NCBI GenBank assembly: GCA_014653355.1
Contig: JACWEO010000005.1
Span: 1 to 64,000 of the forward strand
DNA: 64,000 bases
Origin: Pelagibacterales bacterium SAG-MED47
Lineage (GTDB): Bacteria; Pseudomonadota; Alphaproteobacteria; Pelagibacterales; Pelagibacteraceae
Direction of reading: 5' to 3'
The position numbers and the translations under genes are program-made. A model generated the notes under the pieces. That model made no database searches. It saw nothing but the letters and a program-made list of their open reading frames with translations, and was not told the origin of the DNA. This document shows, piece after piece, positions 8,042 through 16,286 of this stretch. Every line of letters starts with the position of its first letter. Position 1 is the first letter of the stretch.

Positions 8042-11000
8042 TCATTTAAAGATTCATTCTCAATATTCTATTTGTGAAGGAGCAATAAAAATTGATGATT
8101 TAAAGGACTATTCAAAAATTAATAAAACTAAATCCTTAGGTTTATGTGATACGTCAAATTTGTGTGGAGCGTTAGAATTTGCTGAAAAAATATCAAAGTC
8201 AGGAACCCAGCCTATTATAGGTACACAAATAAATTTTAAATTTAATGATACAATAGGATTATTACCCTTATTTGCTCTTAATGAAGATGGTTATAAAAGA
8301 ATTATTGAACTATCTTCACTATCTTATCTTAACAACGACCATTTATCTGATCCTCATTTAAAATTTGACGATTTACTTAACAAAAATAATGGTGTTGCTA
8401 TATTTTCTGGAACTATTTCTGGTTTATTTGGTGAATTATTTAATAAAGGTAAATTTACAGAAATAAAAAAATTATATTCAAAACTAAAATCCAACTTTAA
8501 AGATCAATTTTATATTGAAATTCAACGTCATGGAGATTCGAATGAAAAAGCTTTTGAAAAATTAAACTTAGGTTTATCCTTTGAATTAGAAGTGCCAATA
8601 ATAGCTACTAATGAAGTTTTTTATATAAACAAAGACATGCACGAGTCTCATGATGCGCTAATTTGTATAAAAAATAAAACTTATATAAACGAAAAAAACA
8701 GACCTAGATTTACTGATCAGCATTATTTTAAAGATGATCTTGAAATGACAGAGTTATTTATCGATCTTCCTGAAGCTTTAGAAAATAATTATAATTTTCC
8801 TCTACGTTGTTCTTTCAAACCATCATTCTCAAATCCTATTTTACCAAATATAAGTTCTGAAAAAGACGGTAATGCAGATCAAATTTTGAAAAAAAATTCT
8901 TTTGAAGGTTTAAAAGAAAAATTTAAAAAAGTATTAATTATTAATACTAATAATTTTGAGTCTAATGAAGATTATCTAAAATATAAAGATAGATTGGAAC
9001 ATGAATTAAATATTATAATTGAAATGAAATATGCTAGTTATTTTTTAATTGTCTCAGACTATATAAAATGGGCTAAAAATAATGATATTCCTGTAGGTCC
9101 AGGTAGAGGTTCTGGTGCTGGATCGTTGGTTGCTTGGTGTTTATCTATCACAGATGTAGATCCAATTAAATTCAATCTAATTTTTGAAAGATTTTTGAAT
9201 CCTGATCGTATATCAATGCCTGACTTTGATATAGATTTTTGTGAAGAAAAAAGAGATCTAGTTTTTGAATATTTGACAAAAAAATATCAAGACAGCGTCG
9301 CTCATATTATTACTTTTGGAAAATTAAAAGCTAGAATGGTTATAAGAGATGTTGGTAGGGTTCTAGGTCTAGCCTATGGTTTTGTAGATAGTATATCCAA
9401 AATGATACCGTTTGATCCATCAAGACCGCAAAATTTGACAGAATGTATTGCCAGTGAACCAAGGCTGCAAAAATTAATTAAAGAGGATCCTAGAGTAAAA
9501 AAATTAATTGAACTTTCTTTAAAATTAGAAGGTTTAAATAGAAATGTTGCAACACATGCTGCTGGTGTTGTAATTGCTGATAAAAAACTAACCGAAATTG
9601 TTCCTTTGTATAAAGATGCTGCAGCAGATTTGTTATTACCATCTACTCAATTTGATATGTATTCAGCAGAAAATGCAGGATTAATTAAATTTGACTTTTT
9701 AGGATTGAAGACACTTACTGTTATTAACAACACACAAAAACTAATTAAAAGAAAAAACAAAGAGTTCAATATTGAAAATATTAACTTTCAAGATCAAAAA
9801 GTTTTTGATTTGTTATCATCTGGGAAAACTGTAGGATTATTTCAAATTGAGAGTGCTGGCATGAGAGAAGCATTAATTCAAATGAAGCCAAATCATATAG
9901 AAGATATCATTGCATTAGTAGCATTATATCGACCAGGTCCAATGAGCAATATTCCAACATATAATGATTGCAAACATGGTAAACAAACTCCAGATTATTT
10001 ACATCCTTTGTTAGAGGATATTTTAAAGCCAACATATGGAGTTATTATCTATCAGGAACAAGTAATGCAAATTGCTCAAAAACTCTCAAATTTTACAGCT
10101 GGTCAGGCTGATATATTAAGAAGAGCGATGGGTAAAAAAAAAAGATCAGAATTAGAGAAACAAAAACAAAATTTTATTGCAGGAGCCGTTAATAATGGAA
10201 TCAGTAAAGAAATAGCTGCAGGAATTTTTTTAAAGATAGAACCATTTGCAGAATATGGTTTTAATAAAAGCCATGCTGCGGCTTATGCAATTATTTCTTA
10301 TCAAACTGCATTTTTAAAAACATATTTCCCTAGAGAATTTATTGCAGCATCCATGACAATGGATATTTCCAATCAAAATAAACTAAGTGAATTTTATGAA
10401 GAATTAAAAAGATTGGACATTCATATTACTAGACCAGATATAAATGAATGTTTTCAAGATTTTAGAACAGATGAAAATAATTTTTATTATGCACTAGGTG
10501 GAATTAAAGCAGTTGGATATGAAGCTATATCCAATATAGTTAAAGAGAGAAAAAAAAATGGAAAATTTAAATCAATTAGTGATTTTTTAAATAGAGTAAA
10601 CCCTAAGGATATAAATAAACTTCAATTAGAGGGATTAGTAAAATCAGGTGCTTTTGACAATATTAATTTAAATAGACAGTCTTTATTTAACTCAATACCT
10701 AATTTTATTTCTAAATCAAAAAATATTTTTGAAAATAAATCTGCTAATCAAATAGACTTATTTGGTGAAAATGAAAATCAAGAAAATGATTTATTATTAA
10801 AAATGGAGGATTGGAATTTTGAAGAAAGACTCTCAAAAGAATTCGAGGCTGTTGGTTTTTTTATTTCAGATCATCCTTTGAATCAATATAAAGAAGTATT
10901 CAACGACTATGATATTACTGATTATCATAAATTTAATAATAATGAAGATATTAAAGAAATAAATATTGCTGCAACTTTATTAAAAATTCAGGAGAGAAAA

Positions 11001-11429
11001 ACTGTTAAAGGAAATTCTTATGCTGTTCTTAAATTAACAGATTTATCAAGTGTATTTGAATTGTTTATTTTTTCAGATATTTTAGAAATAAATCGTGAAA
11101 TTTTAAAAGAGGGTAATTCTATAATTCTGACTTTAATAAAATCAATTTCAAATAACGATAACAGGCTCAAAAGGATAAATGTTCAAAAAATTGTATCTTT
11201 AAAAGATCTTGTCAATAAACCTATTCAAGAAATTGCATTTAATCTTAAATCTTTAAAGGAGTTAGATGAAGTTTCAAAACTTTTACCAAATAAAGGTAAT
11301 ACTTTAATTAAAATTAATATAAGCGATAAAAATACTCTTTTAAATTTTCAGCTTAAAAATAAGAGAGAGATTGATAGAAAAACTGTTAATCTGCTTAGAA
11401 ATAAAGAAATTTTAGCAAAAATTAGCTAA
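8013..11429 (+). CDS. dnaE: DNA polymerase III alpha subunit
   Basis: This is the replicative polymerase catalytic subunit (DnaE1 type, 1138 residues). The N-terminal PHP domain begins at once with FNHLKIHSQYSICEGAIKID, which supports the ATG at 8013 even though it lies within lolD. The palm carries MPDFDIDFCEEKRD (about residue 402) with the catalytic aspartates, preceded by PVGPGRGSGAGSLVAW. Other landmarks are YRPGPM, GVIIYQEQVMQIAQ, the helix-hairpin-helix region, and a C-terminal OB-fold. It ends the nuoN-to-dnaE run, and the next gene follows after a 129-bp gap containing its own control region. Confidence 0.97.
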   Translation: MAQSKNQNFNHLKIHSQYSICEGAIKIDDLKDYSKINKTKSLGLCDTSNLCGALEFAEKISKSGTQPIIGTQINFKFNDTIGLLPLFALNEDGYKRIIELSSLSYLNNDHLSDPHLKFDDLLNKNNGVAIFSGTISGLFGELFNKGKFTEIKKLYSKLKSNFKDQFYIEIQRHGDSNEKAFEKLNLGLSFELEVPIIATNEVFYINKDMHESHDALICIKNKTYINEKNRPRFTDQHYFKDDLEMTELFIDLPEALENNYNFPLRCSFKPSFSNPILPNISSEKDGNADQILKKNSFEGLKEKFKKVLIINTNNFESNEDYLKYKDRLEHELNIIIEMKYASYFLIVSDYIKWAKNNDIPVGPGRGSGAGSLVAWCLSITDVDPIKFNLIFERFLNPDRISMPDFDIDFCEEKRDLVFEYLTKKYQDSVAHIITFGKLKARMVIRDVGRVLGLAYGFVDSISKMIPFDPSRPQNLTECIASEPRLQKLIKEDPRVKKLIELSLKLEGLNRNVATHAAGVVIADKKLTEIVPLYKDAAADLLLPSTQFDMYSAENAGLIKFDFLGLKTLTVINNTQKLIKRKNKEFNIENINFQDQKVFDLLSSGKTVGLFQIESAGMREALIQMKPNHIEDIIALVALYRPGPMSNIPTYNDCKHGKQTPDYLHPLLEDILKPTYGVIIYQEQVMQIAQKLSNFTAGQADILRRAMGKKKRSELEKQKQNFIAGAVNNGISKEIAAGIFLKIEPFAEYGFNKSHAAAYAIISYQTAFLKTYFPREFIAASMTMDISNQNKLSEFYEELKRLDIHITRPDINECFQDFRTDENNFYYALGGIKAVGYEAISNIVKERKKNGKFKSISDFLNRVNPKDINKLQLEGLVKSGAFDNINLNRQSLFNSIPNFISKSKNIFENKSANQIDLFGENENQENDLLLKMEDWNFEERLSKEFEAVGFFISDHPLNQYKEVFNDYDITDYHKFNNNEDIKEINIAATLLKIQERKTVKGNSYAVLKLTDLSSVFELFIFSDILEINREILKEGNSIILTLIKSISNNDNRLKRINVQKIVSLKDLVNKPIQEIAFNLKSLKELDEVSKLLPNKGNTLIKINISDKNTLLNFQLKNKREIDRKTVNLLRNKEILAKIS

Positions 11430-11436
11430 TTTATAC

Positions 11437-11465
11437 TTGTTTATTAAATGAAAAATTTGTAAATA
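11437..11465 (+). promoter_or_regulatory. Possible sigma-70 promoter for rpsB-tsf
   Basis: TTGTTT at 11437-11442 and TAAATA at 11460-11465 are separated by 17 bp, the optimal sigma-70 spacing. It lies downstream of dnaE and about 20 bp before the GC-richer leader. The match to consensus is moderate and such hexamers are common in AT-rich DNA. Position is the main argument. Confidence 0.35.
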
Positions 11466-11483
11466 TTCAGAAAATTAAATTAA

Positions 11484-11558
11484 CACGCACACAGTTGTTG
11501 GTTTTATACCTCCGGTCCTTAATTGGAAATTACTGTGGTGGCTTAACCGGGAATAAAT
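11484..11558 (+). promoter_or_regulatory. Candidate structured 5' leader of rpsB (S2 autoregulation element)
   Basis: This 75-base stretch is clearly richer in G and C than its surroundings and directly precedes the rpsB ATG. CACAGT at 11490-11495 can pair with ACTGTG at 11532-11537. TCCGG at 11511-11515 can pair with CCGGG at 11547-11551 (one G-U pair), which would form a pseudoknot across the first stem. There is no purine-rich Shine-Dalgarno just before the ATG, so the fold may control ribosome access. S2 (RpsB) represses its own operon through the leader in several proteobacteria, and an rpsB leader motif has been proposed for Pelagibacter. I infer that this is such an element. Covariation was not tested. 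Confidence 0.55.
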
Positions 11559-12377
11559 ATGAAAATACCAAATGTAACAATACAGCAATTATTAGAGGCA
11601 GGTGTTCACCTAGGGCATAAAACACTCAGATGGAATCCAAAAATGAAGAAATATATTTTTGGCAAAAGAGACTCAATTCACATTATTGATCTAACACAAA
11701 CATTAGAATTAACCAAGATTGCACTAGAAAAGATTTATTCTACCATCGAAAATAATGGAAAAATTTTATTTGTATCCACAAAAAAACAAGCATCCGAAGC
11801 TATTGCAGAAGTAGCTAAAGAAACTGACCAATATTTTGTGAACTATAGGTGGTTAGGAGGTATGTTAACAAATTGGGGAACCATTTCAAATTCTATTAAA
11901 AAATTAAAAAAACTAGAAATAGATCTTATGACAGAAAATAGAGGTTTTACTAAAAAAGAACTTCTTAAAATGAGTGTTAAAAAAGATAAACTCCAAAGAT
12001 CTTTAGGTGGTATTGCGGAAATGAAAAAAATTCCTGAATTGGTTTTTATTATTGATACTAACTACGAGTCATTAGCAATTCAAGAGTCGGTGAAATTAGG
12101 AATACCAATTATTGCTATTTTAGATAGTAATTCAAATCCTGATGGGATTGATTTTCCAATCCCTGGAAATGATGATGCTCGTAGATCTATTGATCTATAT
12201 TGTAATCTGATTAAAGAAACAATTATCGCTGCAAAAAAAGCTTCTCCACCCTTAGAAATAAATAAACCTATAGAAAAAAAAGATTCAGCTAAAATAAAAA
12301 ATAAAACAATAGCTGAAAAAGACAGAGAAAAACTAGATATAAAATTTTCTAAAGAAAGTGAAAAAAAACTTAATTAA
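11559..12377 (+). CDS. rpsB: 30S ribosomal protein S2
   Basis: S2 is a small-subunit ribosomal protein that binds 16S rRNA late in assembly. The protein (272 residues) opens with the family-typical [22 protein letters not shown], continues through [16 protein letters not shown], and has [11 protein letters not shown] and [11 protein letters not shown]. After about residue 228 there is a lysine-rich tail of some 45 residues, similar to tails seen in other alphaproteobacterial S2 proteins. It is followed closely by tsf, the normal partner, and is preceded by a leader likely to mediate autogenous control. Confidence 0.98.
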   Translation: MKIPNVTIQQLLEAGVHLGHKTLRWNPKMKKYIFGKRDSIHIIDLTQTLELTKIALEKIYSTIENNGKILFVSTKKQASEAIAEVAKETDQYFVNYRWLGGMLTNWGTISNSIKKLKKLEIDLMTENRGFTKKELLKMSVKKDKLQRSLGGIAEMKKIPELVFIIDTNYESLAIQESVKLGIPIIAILDSNSNPDGIDFPIPGNDDARRSIDLYCNLIKETIIAAKKASPPLEINKPIEKKDSAKIKNKTIAEKDREKLDIKFSKESEKKLN

Positions 12378-12378
12378 T

Positions 12379-13230
12379 ATGAGTGATATTGAAAAAGTTA
12401 AAAAATTGAGAGAAGCAACTGGAGCTGGTTTTAAGGACTGTAACTTGGCTATAAAAGAGTCTGATGGTGATCTAGATAAAGCTGCTGAAATTTTAAGAGT
12501 TAAAGGAATTTCTAAGGCATCTAAGAAAATGTCAAGAGATGCAAAAGAGGGAGTTGTTGCTGTAAGTGGTGATGAAAAAAAAACATCAATTATCGAAGTA
12601 AATTGTGAAACTGATTTTGTGGCTAAGAATGATGATTTTGTAAATTTTGTTAAAGAGTTAAGTGAATTGAATAATGAAAAAAATTCAGAAATTAATGAAT
12701 TGAATAAAACTAAGATGAAAAATGGAAATAATGTTGAGGATAATCTCGTCGCTTTAATTGCGAAAGTTGGAGAAAAAATTACGATTGGTCAAACAAAAAC
12801 AATTTCTAATAGTTCATCAAAAAATTATCAATATTTACACACTGTTGTGAAAGACAATTTAGCCAAATTGGCTGTTGTTGTATCTTTAGAGACAAAAGAT
12901 AATTCTGAAAATGTTAAAACTTTTGGTAAACAATTATCAATGCATATTGCTGCATCAAATCCTTTAGCATTAGAGTCAAATTCAATAGAGAAATCTATTA
13001 TAGACAAAGAGCAACAACTAGTTACGGAAGAGCTAAAAAATTTAGGTAAACCTGAGGATATTGCCAAAAAAATTAGTTTAGGTAAGATGAATAAGTTTAA
13101 AGAAGAAAACGCACTATTAACTCAAGCATGGGTTATGGAGCCAAAGAAAAAAGTCCAAGATATTTTAAAAGAGCTTGCTATAGGTGATCTAAAAATAAAA
13201 GAATTTAGTAGAATCAAAATAGGTGAATAA
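12379..13230 (+). CDS. tsf: Translation elongation factor Ts
   Basis: EF-Ts is the nucleotide-exchange factor that regenerates EF-Tu-GTP. The N-terminal UBA-like domain reads [19 protein letters not shown], followed by the core motif [18 protein letters not shown], with an EF-Ts dimerisation domain in the rest. The open frame begins further upstream (12358) within rpsB, but the ATG at 12379 gives the family-standard N-terminus [15 protein letters not shown] and lies 1 bp after the rpsB stop, so I use it. Length from there is 283 residues. The next gene is frr with no gap. The pyrH gene usually found between tsf and frr is missing. Confidence 0.97.
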   Translation: MSDIEKVKKLREATGAGFKDCNLAIKESDGDLDKAAEILRVKGISKASKKMSRDAKEGVVAVSGDEKKTSIIEVNCETDFVAKNDDFVNFVKELSELNNEKNSEINELNKTKMKNGNNVEDNLVALIAKVGEKITIGQTKTISNSSSKNYQYLHTVVKDNLAKLAVVVSLETKDNSENVKTFGKQLSMHIAASNPLALESNSIEKSIIDKEQQLVTEELKNLGKPEDIAKKISLGKMNKFKEENALLTQAWVMEPKKKVQDILKELAIGDLKIKEFSRIKIGE

Positions 13231-13782
13231 ATGTTTAATGATAAGGCATATAGCCTTAAGATGGACAAAGCAATTGAAGTATTCTCGAAGGAACTTTCTT
13301 CACTTAGAACTGGTAGGGCTAATGCAGCAATGCTTGATATAGTTAAAGTTGATGTTTATGGGCAACAGATGCCGATAAACCAAATTGGAAGTATAACTAC
13401 CCCAGAACCTAGAACAATAAACATTCAAGTCTGGGATCAAAATAATGTTTCTTTAGTTGATGCTGCAATAAAAAAATCAGAATTAGGATTAAATCCACAA
13501 ATTGATGGACAATTGATACGATTACCAATCCCAGAACTTAATGAAGAAAGGAGAGCAGAATTGAAAAAATTAATTAAGTCAATGGGAGAAAAATGCAAAA
13601 TTTCTATAAGAAATATTCGAAGAGATGCAAATGAAGAATTAAAAAAACTTCTTAAAACTAAAGAAATCGGTGAAGATCAAGAAAAATCTTTTGAAAAAAA
13701 TGTTCAAACTATTACTGATAAACATATTGATAATGTTGATGAAAAAGTTTCCTCAAAAGAAAAAGAAATAATGACAATATGA
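13231..13782 (+). CDS. frr: Ribosome recycling factor
   Basis: RRF splits post-termination ribosomes together with EF-G. The 183-residue protein shows the classic signature: MDKAIEVFSKELSSLRTGRA near the N-terminus, IGSITTPEPRTINIQVWD in the middle, and the three-helix bundle segment RRAELKKLIKSMGEKCKISIRNIRRDA. The ATG follows the tsf TAA directly. The 3' end overlaps uppS by 4 bp (ATGA). Confidence 0.98.
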   Translation: MFNDKAYSLKMDKAIEVFSKELSSLRTGRANAAMLDIVKVDVYGQQMPINQIGSITTPEPRTINIQVWDQNNVSLVDAAIKKSELGLNPQIDGQLIRLPIPELNEERRAELKKLIKSMGEKCKISIRNIRRDANEELKKLLKTKEIGEDQEKSFEKNVQTITDKHIDNVDEKVSSKEKEIMTI

Positions 13783-14453
13783 ACCCTTTAAAACATGTAG
13801 CCATTATCATGGATGGTAATGGGAGATGGGGTTTAAAATATAAAAACTCAAGAAACGCAGGTCATAAAGCTGGTCTAAAAACAGTTGAGAAAATAATAAA
13901 GGAATCAATCAAACAAAAAATTAAATACCTTACATTATACGCTTTTTCCACAGAAAACTGGAATAGACCAAAAAAAGAAATTAATTTTTTATTTAATCTT
14001 TTAGAAAATTTTTTAAAGGATAGAATTATTGACCTTCATAACAAAGATATAAAATTAAAGATTATAGGAGTAAAAAACTTTTCAACAAAACTAAATAAGC
14101 TACTTTCTTCTTCAGAAAAGAAAACTTCAAAAAATAAGAAATTACATATTAATTTAGCTCTTAACTATGGATCAAAATCTGAATTAATAAATGCTTTTAA
14201 AAATTTACATAAAAGTAAAAAAAAGATAAATGAAAAAAACTTATCAATGTATTTACAAACTAACAATATTCCTGACCCAGATATACTAATAAGAACAGGT
14301 AATACAAAGAGATTAAGCAATTTTCTACTTTGGCAGATTGCATATTCTGAAATTTTTTTTGAAAAAAAACTTTGGCCTGAATTTAATGAAAATGATTACC
14401 TAAATATTATAAAAAAATTTAAGCAAATAAAAAGAAACTTTGGAAAAATTTGA
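13779..14453 (+). CDS. uppS: Undecaprenyl diphosphate synthase
   Basis: This cis-prenyltransferase elongates farnesyl diphosphate to the C55 carrier lipid used for peptidoglycan and lipopolysaccharide export. The start MNPLKHVAIIMDGNGRWG carries the catalytic Asp12 and the phosphate-binding loop. LTLYAFSTENWNRPKKEI and DILIRTGNTKRLSNFLLWQIAYSE are the other conserved blocks. The length of 224 is slightly short but complete. It overlaps frr by 4 bp and its TGA overlaps the cdsA ATG (TGATG). It uses isoprenoid precursors made by dxr and ispDF, both encoded in this window. Confidence 0.96.
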   Translation: MNPLKHVAIIMDGNGRWGLKYKNSRNAGHKAGLKTVEKIIKESIKQKIKYLTLYAFSTENWNRPKKEINFLFNLLENFLKDRIIDLHNKDIKLKIIGVKNFSTKLNKLLSSSEKKTSKNKKLHINLALNYGSKSELINAFKNLHKSKKKINEKNLSMYLQTNNIPDPDILIRTGNTKRLSNFLLWQIAYSEIFFEKKLWPEFNENDYLNIIKKFKQIKRNFGKI

Positions 14454-15106
14454 TGAAATCTGAACTTTTGAAAAGAATACTAAGTACATTAATTTTAATA
14501 CCAATCACTTTCATTTTAATAATAAAGGGCAGCTTTCTTTTTAATTTTTTTATAGTTATTTGTTTACTTATTGCTTTATATGAATGGCACGCAATGAGCA
14601 AAAATAAACAATATAATATTTTTGGTCATATTTTTTTATTATTCTCTTTTTATTCTGCATATTTAATTAGAAATGATTTTGAAGAAAATAGCTTATTTGT
14701 TTTTATATTCATTATTTTAATATGTATTTCAACAGATATTGGAGGATATGTGTTTGGTAAAATTTTCAAAGGGCCAAAATTAACTAAAATAAGCCCCAAA
14801 AAAACTTATGTAGGTGTTTTTGGTGGTTATTTTTTTTCAGTTATTTGTACATATATATTATTCAATAATTCTGAAGTAATTACATCAGAATTACTACTTT
14901 TTGGGAAAGATAAATTTTTAATTGTATTAATTATTTCAACAGTAAGTCAACTTGGTGATATTACTATTTCATATTTTAAAAGATTGTCAAATATCAAAAA
15001 TACAGGTGAGTTGATACCTGGACATGGTGGAATACTCGATCGATTCGATGGTATGATTTTTGTTTTCCCTTTTTACTATATATTAAATTTATTAATAAAA
15101 TTTTAA
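14453..15106 (+). CDS. cdsA: Phosphatidate cytidylyltransferase
   Basis: CdsA makes CDP-diacylglycerol from phosphatidate and CTP, the branch point for all membrane phospholipids. The 217-residue membrane protein has about six predicted helices. The C-terminal signature SQLGDITISYFKRLSNIKNT with PGHGGILDRFDG, and upstream STDIGGYVFGKIFKGPKL with SPKKTYVG, are diagnostic. A TTG one codon upstream (14450) is in frame, but the ATG at 14453 overlaps the uppS TGA in the usual TGATG manner and is preferred. Confidence 0.95.
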   Translation: MKSELLKRILSTLILIPITFILIIKGSFLFNFFIVICLLIALYEWHAMSKNKQYNIFGHIFLLFSFYSAYLIRNDFEENSLFVFIFIILICISTDIGGYVFGKIFKGPKLTKISPKKTYVGVFGGYFFSVICTYILFNNSEVITSELLLFGKDKFLIVLIISTVSQLGDITISYFKRLSNIKNTGELIPGHGGILDRFDGMIFVFPFYYILNLLIKF

Positions 15107-16278
15107 TGAAAAAAAAAGTTGCTATTCTTGGTTCAACTGGTTCAATTGGTAAAACATTATTTAGCATAATTAAGAAAGATAAAAAAAATTTTGATGTTGA
15201 ATTATTAACAGGAGATAAAAATTATAAAGAGTTATTAAAACAAGCAAAGTTGTTAAAAGTTAAAAATTTAATTATAACTGATCAAAATTCTTATTTGATT
15301 TTTAAAAAAAAAAAAATTAAGAATATCAACGTTTATAATAATTTTTCATCATTTAAAAAAATTTTTAAAAAAAAAATTGATTATGTAATGAGTTCAATTA
15401 TTGGTCTTGATGGTTTAAGTCCAACATTAAAAATTATTAAATATACAAAAAATATAGCTATTGCAAATAAAGAGGCAATTATTTGTGGGTGGAACTTAAT
15501 TGATAAAGAATTAAAAAAAAATAAAACTAAGTTTATTCCAGTTGACTCAGAACATTTCTCAATTTGGTCTTTAATAAATAATAAAAATTATCCTGATATA
15601 AAAAGAATTTATATAACTGCCTCAGGAGGACCTTTTTTATTAACACCAAAAAGAAAATTTTCTAAAATTACTGTAAAACAAGCTTTGAACCATCCCACAT
15701 GGAAGATGGGAAAAAAAATATCTATAGACTCCGCTACATTAATGAATAAGATTTTCGAAGTAATTGAAGCCAAAAATATATTTAATTTATCTTATGACAA
15801 AATATCAATTTTAATTCATCCAAATTCTTATGTTCATGCAATTGTGGAATTTAATAATGGTTTAACAAAAATATTAATACATGAGACTTCCATGTATATA
15901 CCCATATACAATACTTTATATCATGATAAAAATAATAAATTGATTAAATCAAATAAAATTAATTTAAAAAAATTAAATAATTTAGATTTATCAAATCCTA
16001 ATTTGAATAGATTTAAATCTTTAAATATAAAAAAATTTTTACCAAATAAAGTGTCTTTATTTGAAACAATTTTAATAACTGCTAATGATGAAATTGTGAA
16101 ACTATTTTTGAAAAATGAAATAAGATTTAATCAAATTACGCCTTTAATTATCAAGATAATTAAAAAGAAAGAATTTAGTAAGTTTAAAAAAATTACACCC
16201 AAAAATTTAGAAAAAATCACAAAATTGAACAGATTAGTTCGTTTGAAAATAGAGTCTTTAGTGTATAAGTTCTCATAA
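15106..16278 (+). CDS. dxr: 1-deoxy-D-xylulose 5-phosphate reductoisomerase
   Basis: Dxr converts DXP to MEP with NADPH, the committed step of the non-mevalonate isoprenoid route. The 390-residue protein has the nucleotide loop AILGSTGSIGKT (6-17), IANKEAIICGW, the metal-binding PVDSEHFSIW, ITASGGPFL, and HPTWKMGKKISIDSATLMNK. It is very lysine- and asparagine-rich, as expected from base composition. It overlaps the cdsA stop by 1 bp. bamA follows after 8 bp. The rseP protease gene that commonly sits between dxr and bamA is absent. Confidence 0.97.
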   Translation: MKKKVAILGSTGSIGKTLFSIIKKDKKNFDVELLTGDKNYKELLKQAKLLKVKNLIITDQNSYLIFKKKKIKNINVYNNFSSFKKIFKKKIDYVMSSIIGLDGLSPTLKIIKYTKNIAIANKEAIICGWNLIDKELKKNKTKFIPVDSEHFSIWSLINNKNYPDIKRIYITASGGPFLLTPKRKFSKITVKQALNHPTWKMGKKISIDSATLMNKIFEVIEAKNIFNLSYDKISILIHPNSYVHAIVEFNNGLTKILIHETSMYIPIYNTLYHDKNNKLIKSNKINLKKLNNLDLSNPNLNRFKSLNIKKFLPNKVSLFETILITANDEIVKLFLKNEIRFNQITPLIIKIIKKKEFSKFKKITPKNLEKITKLNRLVRLKIESLVYKFS

Positions 16279-16286
16279 TTAGAAAT

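Noticed and set aside
12358-12378. Earlier ATG for tsf inside rpsB
   Set aside because: The added residues MKKNLIN are not part of EF-Ts. The ATG at 12379 gives the standard N-terminus.
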